DNA from: Niveispirillum sp.
GTDB taxonomy: Bacteria; Pseudomonadota; Alphaproteobacteria; Azospirillales; Azospirillaceae
Reading direction: 5' to 3'
DNA length: 64,000 nucleotides
Assembly: GCF_017996735.1 (NCBI RefSeq)
Contig: NZ_JAGOGJ010000010.1
Span: 40,368 to 104,367 of the forward strand
Part shown: piece by piece, positions 8,309 to 15,857 of the stretch
How positions within the stretch are numbered: position 1 is the stretch's first letter
How the letters are laid out: each line of letters starts with the position of its first letter
Made by a program: the position numbers and the translations under genes
The notes under the pieces: model-generated
Told to the model about the DNA's origin: nothing
Seen by the model: only the letters and a program-made list of their open reading frames with translations
Databases searched by the model: none

Positions 8309-9304
8309 TCAGGCGGGAACCGCCGTTTGGGCCGGATAGGACTGCTTCAGCAGCTTGACCATGCCGATGATCATGTCGGCCCCCTTCTCGCGCACATGGT
8401 CGGGCACGCTGTTCGAATGCAGCGTCATCAACGGCGCGCCCGACGGGTTGTCCGGGTCCATGACCGCGATGCCGGCCATCGTGACGCCTTTCACTTTCGG
8501 GTCGGGCGTGCCATGGCCGCTGGCCAGATACTCCCCGATCGCACTGCCGCCGACCTGTGCGGCAACCGCGTCACCGGGTGCGAAGGATTTCAGGCTGGCC
8601 CGCAATTGCTCCTCGCTCATGCGGGCCAGTTTTTCCAGGGCGGCATTGTCGAAATGCAGGCTGACCTGCTTGCTGCCATTGCCTTCGGTGCCGGGCAGGA
8701 AAACCTGGACCTCCGACACCTTGTTCATGATTTCGGGGAGCGGCGGTTCGGAATCGCTGTTGGCGTGGCGGTCATCCTCCCACGCCTGCAACGCCGCCGA
8801 CTTCGTCACCTGGGTCAGCGAAGGGTTACGCGTCAGCACATCCCCGATGGCACCCGTATAGCTCAGCCCCGTGGCCGGCAGGTTTCCCGGGTCCGGTCCC
8901 TTGGGCACTTCCACGCCCAGGGCGTCAAACAGGCTGTGGGCGACCTGCTGTCCCCGCTCTGCCATCTGGTTGCTGTAGGTGCCGAATTCCTGCTGCACCG
9001 CCATCCAGCGCTCATGCTGCTCGCGGCCCCTCTCTGCCTCTTCTGACAGGCGCAAGCGTCCGTATTTGGCGATGATTTCGACCCGCATCTCTTGCTGACG
9101 GGCGTGGTGTGCCTGCTTGGCCTCATCCGAAAGGCGGATAACATCACCAGGAGGGCTGGAGGAGGCGGGCGTGGGGGATGGCGCGGCGGGGGTGGCCCTT
9201 TGTGCCGCCAGTGCTGCCTTTGCCTTGGCAAGGGCTGCATTGGCGTTACCGGCATTGGTCAGTTTGAAAAGACTGTCGCCAGCCTTGTACGCTGATATGG
9301 CCAT
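8309..9304 (-). CDS. hypothetical protein (331 aa) between cmk and rpsA
   Basis: I do not recognise this protein. It begins at ATG 9304 with AAGGCGG a few bases upstream. The N-terminal 55 residues are Ala/Pro/Ser-rich and look flexible. A segment of charged helices follows (roughly 55-115, rich in E, R and Q), then a mixed domain ending in a hydrophobic helix around MIIGMVKLLKQ. No signal peptide, membrane helix or catalytic motif stands out; it is probably soluble. The short element DVIRLSDEAKQA at about 54-65 recalls sequences in flexible N-termini of envelope or secretion-associated alphaproteobacterial proteins, but that is a weak resemblance. It is in the same direction as cmk and rpsA, with its own gaps of 96 bases or more, so it may be an insertion into that neighbourhood. 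Confidence 0.75.
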   Translation of the reverse strand: MAISAYKAGDSLFKLTNAGNANAALAKAKAALAAQRATPAAPSPTPASSSPPGDVIRLSDEAKQAHHARQQEMRVEIIAKYGRLRLSEEAERGREQHERWMAVQQEFGTYSNQMAERGQQVAHSLFDALGVEVPKGPDPGNLPATGLSYTGAIGDVLTRNPSLTQVTKSAALQAWEDDRHANSDSEPPLPEIMNKVSEVQVFLPGTEGNGSKQVSLHFDNAALEKLARMSEEQLRASLKSFAPGDAVAAQVGGSAIGEYLASGHGTPDPKVKGVTMAGIAVMDPDNPSGAPLMTLHSNSVPDHVREKGADMIIGMVKLLKQSYPAQTAVPA

Positions 9305-9400
9305 GGCACACCGCCTTACCGCGATTGCAACTCCCGTCTATAGTATCCGCGATGGGTTGTATCGGACAAGCTGATTTCGTTATGTGCGAGGCGGGTGTGG

Positions 9401-10066
9401 TCAGCGGCTGTTGGCCAGTCTTTCCCGTACCACCGCCAGGGCGGCGTCCAGCACCTGTTGCGGCGACATGTCCGAATTATCGATGATCACGGCGTCGGCG
9501 GCCGGCACCAGGGGGGCCACCGCACGCTTGGTGTCGCGGTCGTCACGCGCCCGCATGTCGGCCAGGACATCGGCGAAATCCGGCTTCTCCCCGCGACCCT
9601 GCAATTCCGCGAAGCGGCGCTGTGCCCGCACCTCCACGCTGGCCGTCACGAAAAGCTTCACGGGGGCGTCGGGACAGATCACGGTGCCGATGTCACGCCC
9701 GTCCAGCACGGCCCCCGGCCGTTCGTCCGGCGGGTTGGCGGCGAAATCGCGCTGGAATTCCAGCAGTGCCTGACGCACGCCGGGCACAGCGGAGACGCGC
9801 GACGCGCCCGACGCCGTGTCATCCAGGCGCAGGGCGGGGTCATGGGTCAGCCGGTCGATATCGGCCGCCGTCAGGGCGCGGGCGGTCGCGGTCGCCGCGT
9901 CCGCATCGCCCAGGTCGGCGCCTGCGCGGATCATGGTCAGCGCCACCCCGCGATAGAGCGCGCCCGTATCCAGCAGCGCATACCCCATGGCCTCGGCCAC
10001 CTTGCGGGCCAATGTGCCTTTGCCGGACGCGGCGGGTCCATCAATGGCGATGACGGGGCGGGACAT
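9401..10066 (-). CDS. cmk: (d)CMP kinase
   Basis: Cytidylate kinase (221 residues) phosphorylating CMP and dCMP with ATP for nucleic-acid precursor supply. The P-loop GPAASGKGT is at residues 10-18, followed by LLDTGALYRGVAL, and DGRDIGTVICPDAPVKLF is the CMP-kinase signature. ATG 10066 (protein starting MSRPVIAIDG) is chosen over an upstream ATG at 10075 and the longer frame from 10141, although no strong ribosome-binding site decides. aroA, often the upstream neighbour, is absent; a divergent hydrolase gene lies there instead. Confidence 0.95.
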   Translation of the reverse strand: MSRPVIAIDGPAASGKGTLARKVAEAMGYALLDTGALYRGVALTMIRAGADLGDADAATATARALTAADIDRLTHDPALRLDDTASGASRVSAVPGVRQALLEFQRDFAANPPDERPGAVLDGRDIGTVICPDAPVKLFVTASVEVRAQRRFAELQGRGEKPDFADVLADMRARDDRDTKRAVAPLVPAADAVIIDNSDMSPQQVLDAALAVVRERLANSR

Positions 10067-10236
10067 GGGCTTCATCCGGTGTCTGCTGGGAATGCGGCAG
10101 GCTTTGCGCCATGCGTCCCGCGCCGTCAAGTCCAGCCACAAATATGAACGTCGATTCAGTTTTCATTTGGCTTGCCGACCGGCGCGGCTTTGCCCATGCT
10201 CATCACCAATGCATAATCAAATCCTGGGGGGATCAG

Positions 10237-11175
10237 ATGCGCCTGTTGGGGAAAATCCTTCTGGCCGTCCTGTTGCTGGCCGTTGCCGGCGTGGGCGGCT
10301 TCGTCTGGTGGGCCTACACACCCGATCTGTCGCGCGCGGCGGCAGAGGCACGGTTTGCCCGCGGCCCCGACGATTTTGTCGAGGCGTCGGGCCTGCGCTT
10401 CCATGTGCGGCAGGAAGGGCCAGAGGGCGCCCCCGTGATCGTGATGATCCATGGCAACGCCTCCATGCTGCAAAGCTGGGACGGCTGGGCGGCGGACCTG
10501 TCGAAGGATCATCGGGTCATCCGCTATGATCTGGCGGGACATGGGCTGACGGGACCGGACCCGACAGGGACCTATGGACCGGAACGCGACGCGGTGCAGT
10601 TGAAGGACCTGCTGGACCGGTTGAAGGTGGACCGTGCGGTGCTGGTGGGAAATTCCCTGGGCGGGCAGATCGCCTGGCATTTCGCGGCGGCCAATCCGGG
10701 CCGGGTGGAAAAGCTGGTGCTGGTCGCGCCGGGCGGCTTCCCCCTGCCGGGCCTGGAATTCGGCCAGAAGGTGCAGTTGCCGGACGCGGCCCGGATGCTG
10801 CCCTATACGCTGAAGCCCGAAGCGGTGAAGATGAAGATCGGGGCGCTGTACGGCGATCCGGCCCGGCTTAGCCCGCAGATGCTGGATAATTATTACCAGT
10901 CCTGGCTGGCGCCCGGCGTGCGGCAGGCTCAACTGACGCGGTTGTCCGCCTATATGGTGCAGGACCCGACGCCGACCCTGTCCACGATCCAGGTGCCGAC
11001 CCTGCTGGTCTGGGGGGAAAAGGACCGGCTGGTCCCGTTCGCCACCACGCCGGCCCGGTTCCAGGCGGCGATGCCCAACACTGCGCTGGTCACCTTCCCC
11101 GGCCTGGGCCATATGCCGCAGGAGGAGGACCCGGCGGCCACGGTCGCCCCGGTACGGGAATTCCTGGCACTGTGA
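10237..11175 (+). CDS. membrane-anchored alpha/beta hydrolase
   Basis: Alpha/beta-fold hydrolase of 312 residues with an N-terminal hydrophobic helix (about residues 4-25), likely a signal anchor that places the catalytic domain outside the inner membrane. The fold landmarks are present: oxyanion HGN at 72-74, nucleophile elbow GNSLGG with Ser140, acid Asp263 in WGEKDRLVP and His292 in GLGHMPQEE. The start at ATG 10237 has GGGGGA 6 bases upstream. The substrate cannot be told from sequence; esterase, lactonase and haloperoxidase-like activities are all common. It is divergent from cmk and convergent with the DUF445 gene. Confidence 0.88.
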   Translation: MRLLGKILLAVLLLAVAGVGGFVWWAYTPDLSRAAAEARFARGPDDFVEASGLRFHVRQEGPEGAPVIVMIHGNASMLQSWDGWAADLSKDHRVIRYDLAGHGLTGPDPTGTYGPERDAVQLKDLLDRLKVDRAVLVGNSLGGQIAWHFAAANPGRVEKLVLVAPGGFPLPGLEFGQKVQLPDAARMLPYTLKPEAVKMKIGALYGDPARLSPQMLDNYYQSWLAPGVRQAQLTRLSAYMVQDPTPTLSTIQVPTLLVWGEKDRLVPFATTPARFQAAMPNTALVTFPGLGHMPQEEDPAATVAPVREFLAL

Positions 11176-11182
11176 AGGCCCG

Positions 11183-11204
11183 GGGGCCGCCGCGCGGCGG
11201 CCCC
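11183..11204. repeat. GC-rich hairpin between convergent genes
   Basis: Ten-base arms GGGGCCGCCG and CGGCGGCCCC with a 2-base loop, lying between the hydrolase stop and the DUF445 stop and touching the latter. It has the position of a shared transcript end but no U run on either side, so it is only a weak candidate terminator. Confidence 0.5.
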
Positions 11205-12478
11205 TATGCCAGCCAACTGTTCAGAGCGTAGAGCAGGCCGCCGATGGCCGCCCCCAGCATGGTGCCGTTGATGCGGATATATTGCAGGTCGCGGCCCACG
11301 CGCAGTTCCAGGCGGCGGGTAAACTCCCCCACATCCTGGGCCTTCAGCGTGCGGGCCACGAAATCGCGGATCGCCTGACGCCAGCGGGGAAGGGCGGCCG
11401 TGAAAGCCTGTTCCACCGCCTGATTCAGCCGGTCGCGCACGGGCGGTTCCTGCATGGCGCCGGCCAGCGACTCGGCCACGCCATGCAGGGCCGACCTTAT
11501 ATGCCCGTCCGGGCGGTCCAGATCGCGCAGGGCGGCATCGCGCAATCCGTCCAGCAGATCATGCAGCAGCGGCCCGGCCACGGCCGGCCCGGTGAATTGC
11601 CGCAGCGCCTCCAGCAGGCGTTGTGCCAGTTCGCTGCCTTCCGCCACCTCGTCGGGCAGCGCCTTCAGCCAGTCGCGCAATTCCTGCCCCGCCGGGGCAT
11701 AAGGGCTGCGCAGGTCCCACAGATGGCCCAGCACCGCCTCGTTGATAGTGTCGGCCAGGGACTTGTCGACCGATGACGGCATCCACCAGCGGGACTTGCC
11801 GGCCACCGCCGCCTCCACGAACCCGCGCTTGCTGTGGACCAGATGGATCAGCCGGTCCACCACCTCCCGCAGCAGCGGTTCCAGCGACTCGCTGTTCACG
11901 AAATGCCGCAGCGCGCCGGCCACGGCGGGGCGCAGGTCGGCCTGGGACAGGCCGGCGGCCAGGGCGCGGCCCAGCGCCTGGGCCAGCGGTGCGTCCCCCT
12001 GCTGCGTCAGCAGTCCCGGCAGCATGCCAGCCACCAGATCGACCAGCTTGCCCCGGTCGGCTGGATCGGCCAGCAGGCCGGCAATGCGTGCTGCCGGGTC
12101 CATGCGCCGCACCTGTTCCACCAGCATGGCGGGTTCCAGGAATTCCCGGTCGATATAGGCGGCAATGCCGTCGGCGATGCGGTCGCGGTTGCGCGGCACC
12201 AGGGCCGTATGCGGGATGGGCAGGCCCAGCGGCCGGCGGAACAGGGCCGTCACGGCGAACCAGTCGGCCAGACCGCCGACCATCCCCGCTTCCGCCACGG
12301 CGCGCAGGGGCAGGGCGAGGTCCGGCGGCATGAAGGGCGCGTGGCTGACGGCCCAGCCGCCCGCCGCCAATGCCAGACAGCCGCCAGCCATCCAGCGATG
12401 GCGCGACAGGTCGCGGGCCAGACTTTCATCGTCGGCGGGATCAGGAAGGTTGTGCGGGCTTGGGTCGATACTGCTCAT
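11204..12478 (-). CDS. DUF445 family membrane protein
   Basis: Member of the DUF445 (YjiN-like) family, 424 residues. The family signature DWFAVTALFRRPLGLPIPHT follows an N-terminal hydrophobic helix (about residues 31-48) and GMVGGLA. A long helical middle part comes next, and a C-terminal hydrophobic helix (GTMLGAAIGGLLYALNSWL) ends the protein, so both ends may sit in the membrane. Biochemical function is unknown for the family. The start is ATG 12478. It is 41 bases beyond the SDR stop on the same strand, so the two genes may be co-transcribed. Confidence 0.88.
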   Translation of the reverse strand: MSSIDPSPHNLPDPADDESLARDLSRHRWMAGGCLALAAGGWAVSHAPFMPPDLALPLRAVAEAGMVGGLADWFAVTALFRRPLGLPIPHTALVPRNRDRIADGIAAYIDREFLEPAMLVEQVRRMDPAARIAGLLADPADRGKLVDLVAGMLPGLLTQQGDAPLAQALGRALAAGLSQADLRPAVAGALRHFVNSESLEPLLREVVDRLIHLVHSKRGFVEAAVAGKSRWWMPSSVDKSLADTINEAVLGHLWDLRSPYAPAGQELRDWLKALPDEVAEGSELAQRLLEALRQFTGPAVAGPLLHDLLDGLRDAALRDLDRPDGHIRSALHGVAESLAGAMQEPPVRDRLNQAVEQAFTAALPRWRQAIRDFVARTLKAQDVGEFTRRLELRVGRDLQYIRINGTMLGAAIGGLLYALNSWLA

Positions 12479-12519
12479 ACCTTGATGTTACTCCGGCCAA
12501 CAGGCCCATGTGCGGGGAT

Positions 12520-13443
12520 TTACCCGCCCGTTACAGGCCCGATACCATTTGTCTCCGCCGCCATCTGGGCGGCCAGTCCCTCCCGATAGGTGGGGTGGAC
12601 CAGCCTGTAACCCAACACCTGTTTCAGCCGGTCGTTCCGCACACGCCGGTTGTCGGCATAGAAGCTGGCGGCCATGGCCGACATCGAGGCCGGATCGAAC
12701 GGTTCCAGCGGCGGCGGTTCCACACCCAGCAGCCGGGCCGCATGTTCCACCACCTGGGCCGCCGGCGCCGGTTCGTCATCGGCGATGTTCCAGGCCGTGC
12801 CCGGCATCGGCCGCACCATGGATGCGATCAGGGCGCCCCCGATATCGTCCACATGGATGCGGCAGAAGACCTGCCCGGCCTTGTCGATGCGCCGGGCCGT
12901 GCCGGCGCGCACCGTGTCGATGGCGCTGCGCCCCGGTCCATAGATGCCGGGCAGGCGGAACAGATGCACCGGTACGCCCCGGTCGGCATGCAGGGCCATC
13001 CACCCCGCCTCCGCCAGCACCCGCCGCCGTCCGCGCGGCCCCTCGGCCTTCAGGGGGGAGGTCTCGTCCACCCATTGTCCGCCCGTATCGCCGTAAACGC
13101 CGGTGGTGGACAGATAACCGGCCCAGCGCAGGGTGTCGGCCCGCGCCGCGATATCGGCCCCATGCGCGTCCAGAACCGGATCACCCCGGTCATCGGGCGG
13201 CACCGACGACAGGAGATGGGTGACCCCGTCCAGCGCAGCCTCTACATCGGTCAGCGGCTGGTCACGGTCGAAGGTGAAGGCGTCGATCCCGGCGGCGCGC
13301 ATGGCCGCGGCCTTCTCCGCCCCCCGCGTGGTGCCCGCGATGGACCAGCCCGCCTGGCGCAGACGGTCGGCCAGCCGCAGGGACGTGTAACCCAGACCGA
13401 AGATGAACAGCCGGCCAGCCGGCGGGGGAGGCGTATCGATCAT
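12520..13443 (-). CDS. NAD(P)-dependent SDR/epimerase-like protein (YeeZ type)
   Basis: Atypical extended short-chain dehydrogenase of 307 residues resembling YeeZ/NAD-dependent epimerases. The nucleotide-binding turn is the shortened form FGLGYTSLRLA near residues 15-25, and a YLSTTGVYGDTGG segment occupies the place of the catalytic Tyr region. RLPGIYGPGRSAIDTV and a later IHVDDIGGALIASM are typical of the epimerase branch. The substrate is unknown. It starts at ATG 13443, directly divergent from the TPR gene with about 50 bases between, so the promoters must lie close together or overlap. Confidence 0.85.
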   Translation of the reverse strand: MIDTPPPPAGRLFIFGLGYTSLRLADRLRQAGWSIAGTTRGAEKAAAMRAAGIDAFTFDRDQPLTDVEAALDGVTHLLSSVPPDDRGDPVLDAHGADIAARADTLRWAGYLSTTGVYGDTGGQWVDETSPLKAEGPRGRRRVLAEAGWMALHADRGVPVHLFRLPGIYGPGRSAIDTVRAGTARRIDKAGQVFCRIHVDDIGGALIASMVRPMPGTAWNIADDEPAPAAQVVEHAARLLGVEPPPLEPFDPASMSAMAASFYADNRRVRNDRLKQVLGYRLVHPTYREGLAAQMAAETNGIGPVTGG

Positions 13444-13494
13444 GACTTTTTTGACACTTGCCAGCAGGGGATGGATCGGGATTTGTACAGCCTC

Positions 13495-14292
13495 ATGACC
13501 CGCTTTCTCAATGCCGGGGCGTTGACCGCCCTTACCCTGCTGTGCCTGCCGCTATCCGTGGCGGGGCATGAGGGGACCGTATTCGCCAATCGCGCCGCCT
13601 GTCTGGCGCGGGCGGAGGAACTGCCCGACTTCGCTTTTGAGGAGGCGAAGCTGTGGGAAAAGCAGGGGGCGGGGACCGATGCCAGGCTGTGCCAGGCGCT
13701 GGCCCTGCTGCTGCGCGGCGACTGGCTGCTGGCGGCCCCCGCGCTGGAGGCGTCGGCGGCGGAAATGACCCGCGAATCGGTGTCGATGCGCGCCAACCTG
13801 TTCAGCCGGGCCGCCACCGCCTGGTCCAACGCCCACAAGCTGTCCGAAGCCGAAGCTGCCTTCGGCAAGGCGCTGGATCTGACGCCGCGCGATACGCAGA
13901 TCCTGATGGACCGCGCCATCGCCCGGGCCGGCATGGAGAAATACTGGGACGCCATTACCGATCTGGACCGGGTGGTGGAACTGGCGCCCAAGACGTCGGA
14001 GGCCTGGCTGCTGCGCGCCCAGGCGCATCATGTGCTGGCGCTGGATGCCAAGTCGCTGGTCGATGTGGAGGAGGCGTTGCGCCTGTCGCCGCAAAGCGGA
14101 GAGGCGCTGCTGCTGCGCGGCAACCTGCGTGCCGCTAAAAGCGACATGATCCATGCCAAGCAGGATTGGGAAGCCGTGCGCCGCGTTGCCGCCGGCTCGC
14201 CTGCCGCCGCCGTCGCCTTGCAGAACCTGAACGCCCTGGACCGGGCGCAGACGGAACAGAAGCGGGAATTGAAGAAGAAAAAGGAACAATAG
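13495..14292 (+). CDS. exported TPR-repeat protein
   Basis: Tetratricopeptide-repeat protein of about 265 residues with an N-terminal Sec-type signal (ALTALTLLCLPLSVAG), so probably periplasmic or envelope-attached. Several TPR units are visible from about residue 95 (SEAEAAFGKALDLTPRD, WDAITDLDRVVELAPK, LVDVEEALRLSPQSGE). The C-terminus ends in a very basic KKKK run. Such proteins usually act as protein-protein scaffolds. The start is uncertain: ATG 13495 gives a clean signal peptide but no obvious ribosome-binding site; ATG 13471 or TTG 13483 would add a few residues. It heads a run of four same-strand genes. Confidence 0.8.
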   Translation: MTRFLNAGALTALTLLCLPLSVAGHEGTVFANRAACLARAEELPDFAFEEAKLWEKQGAGTDARLCQALALLLRGDWLLAAPALEASAAEMTRESVSMRANLFSRAATAWSNAHKLSEAEAAFGKALDLTPRDTQILMDRAIARAGMEKYWDAITDLDRVVELAPKTSEAWLLRAQAHHVLALDAKSLVDVEEALRLSPQSGEALLLRGNLRAAKSDMIHAKQDWEAVRRVAAGSPAAAVALQNLNALDRAQTEQKRELKKKKEQ

Positions 14293-14329
14293 GGTGGCAC
14301 GGCAACAGGCCAGCAACCGAGGGCGGGAA

Positions 14330-14491
14330 ATGAAGCGTGTTCACAAGGGCGTTTTGCTGAGTGTCGGGGCGCTGATCCTGTTTGCTGTCCTGTTCCGGTT
14401 TCTGCCGCCGGGCATATACCAGTTGCCGCTGTTCGTGGCGGCCATCGTGGCCTTCTGTTTCACGTTCAACCATTTCATCCGCCGGTCCTGA
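14330..14491 (+). CDS. small two-helix membrane protein (53 aa)
   Basis: Very small hydrophobic protein with two predicted membrane helices (GVLLSVGALILFAVLFRF and LPLFVAAIVAFCFTF) separated by PPG and basic residues at both ends. ATG 14330 is preferred over GTG 14294 because GGGCGGGAA precedes it and the product starts with charged residues before the first helix. It lies between the TPR gene and the DUF455 gene; the next start (TTG 14494) follows its stop by only 2 bases, implying coupling. Function unknown. Confidence 0.65.
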   Translation: MKRVHKGVLLSVGALILFAVLFRFLPPGIYQLPLFVAAIVAFCFTFNHFIRRS

Positions 14492-14493
14492 CC

Positions 14494-15312
14494 TTGTCCC
14501 TTCCCCGTACCCTGTGTGATGCGGCTGTTGCCGTGCTGACCACCGCCGATGCGATGGAGAAGGCCCGGCTGTCGCGGGTCTTTGCGGCGGCCTGGCGGGA
14601 CGGGGGCATCGTGGATCTGGGGCAGGCGCAGCCGCCGGGGCGTCCCGCCCGCCCGGCAAGGCCCGAGCTGCGTCATCCCAAGGACATGCCCAAGCGTGGT
14701 CGGGGCCAGTCCCAGGCCAACCGTGTCGCGCTGCTGCATGCCATCGCGCATATCGAGTTGAACGCGATTGATCTGGCCTGGGACATCCTGGCGCGGTTCC
14801 GGCATCTCCCCGATGGCACGCCCCTCCCGATCGACTTCCATACCGACTGGCTGCGTGTGGCGGATGAGGAGGCGCTGCATTTCACCCTGGTGGCTGACCG
14901 GCTGGCCAGTCTGGGTGCTGCCTATGGCGACCTGCCGGCCCATGATGGGCTGTGGCAGGCATCCGAAGCCACGGCGCATGATCTGGCGGCCCGGCTGGCC
15001 GTGGTGCCCATGGTGCTGGAAGCCCGCGGCCTGGACGTCACGCCCGGCATCATCGACAGCCTGACCCGGGCCGGCGACGCGGAAAGCGTTGCGGTCCTGC
15101 ACATCATCCTGCGGGATGAGGTCGGGCACGTCGCCACCGGTCGCCGCTGGTTCCAGGTGGCGGCGCAATGCATGGGGCAGGAGGCCGGCCCCTGGTGGCA
15201 GCATCTGGTCCGCACCCATTTCAAGGGGGAGTTGAAACGCCCCTTCAACGGCCTGTCGCGCGAACTGGCCGGCCTGCCGTCCGACTGGTACGAACCGCTG
15301 GCCGGAAATTAA
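14494..15312 (+). CDS. DUF455 ferritin-like domain protein
   Basis: Ferritin-like di-metal helical-bundle protein of the DUF455 family (272 residues). Candidate metal ligands are spread as expected: HIE at 86-88, DEEALH at 124-129, LEARG with Glu176, and RDEVGH with Glu209 and His212. A related family includes the tRNA hydroxylase MiaE, but the substrate of DUF455 proteins is not established. It starts at TTG 14494, two bases after the preceding small membrane protein. Whether the protein is an oxygenase or only binds iron cannot be told here. Confidence 0.85.
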   Translation: MSLPRTLCDAAVAVLTTADAMEKARLSRVFAAAWRDGGIVDLGQAQPPGRPARPARPELRHPKDMPKRGRGQSQANRVALLHAIAHIELNAIDLAWDILARFRHLPDGTPLPIDFHTDWLRVADEEALHFTLVADRLASLGAAYGDLPAHDGLWQASEATAHDLAARLAVVPMVLEARGLDVTPGIIDSLTRAGDAESVAVLHIILRDEVGHVATGRRWFQVAAQCMGQEAGPWWQHLVRTHFKGELKRPFNGLSRELAGLPSDWYEPLAGN

Positions 15313-15397
15313 CCCCCATCTATCGCTTATGAACTATGTTCATTTACCATGACCTGTGACATGCTGCGCAGCAGGGTGGTTGGAACAGGGGTGGGCG

Positions 15398-15754
15398 ATG
15401 CGGATGATGCTGGAAGCGGGGCTGCTGGCACTATGTGCGGTCCTGTTCCTTCTGATGACGGCGCTGGCGGTAAAGGCGCAGACAACGCAGCCACAGCCCG
15501 CCCAGTCCAAGGAAGCGCCGCCCATGATGGATGAGATCATCGTCAATGGCCGGCGCAATGAGCCCAGTTTCCAGGAAGAATGGGAAAATCACCGTAAGGA
15601 ATATGATCGCCTCAGCAAGATCTATGGCGATCCGTTCAATCCCAACCGCCGCCTGGACCGCATGACCGACACCCCCAATCCCGACGGCGGCAAAAGCGTG
15701 ATGCGCAGCCCCAGCAGCGATACGGTGCAGGGCCGCCCCAGCCGCCCCAACTGA
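15398..15754 (+). CDS. small exported protein of unknown function (118 aa)
   Basis: Short protein with an N-terminal hydrophobic signal (LLALCAVLFLLMTALAVKAQ) and a likely cleavage after AVKA, leaving a hydrophilic, proline- and arginine-rich mature part of about 90 residues. It contains MMDEIIVNGRRN, which superficially resembles the EEIIVTG start of TonB-dependent receptors but is not followed by a plug domain. ATG 15398 is chosen for the clean signal peptide and a G-rich upstream stretch; the frame also opens at 15356. No family recognised. Confidence 0.6.
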   Translation: MRMMLEAGLLALCAVLFLLMTALAVKAQTTQPQPAQSKEAPPMMDEIIVNGRRNEPSFQEEWENHRKEYDRLSKIYGDPFNPNRRLDRMTDTPNPDGGKSVMRSPSSDTVQGRPSRPN

Positions 15755-15857
15755 CTGCGCGCATCGTTACAGCCTGTTTACAATGCACTTCTTGGTCCGA
15801 TGACGGGAAACGGTAGGATGGCGGCCAGCAATCCAGAGTGACCAAACCGGAGCCACC

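Noticed and set aside
12370..13494. N-terminal 375 codons of the long frame that ends as the TPR protein
   Set aside because: This part is antisense to the SDR gene and Arg/Gly/His-rich; the TPR protein has its own signal peptide start near 13495.
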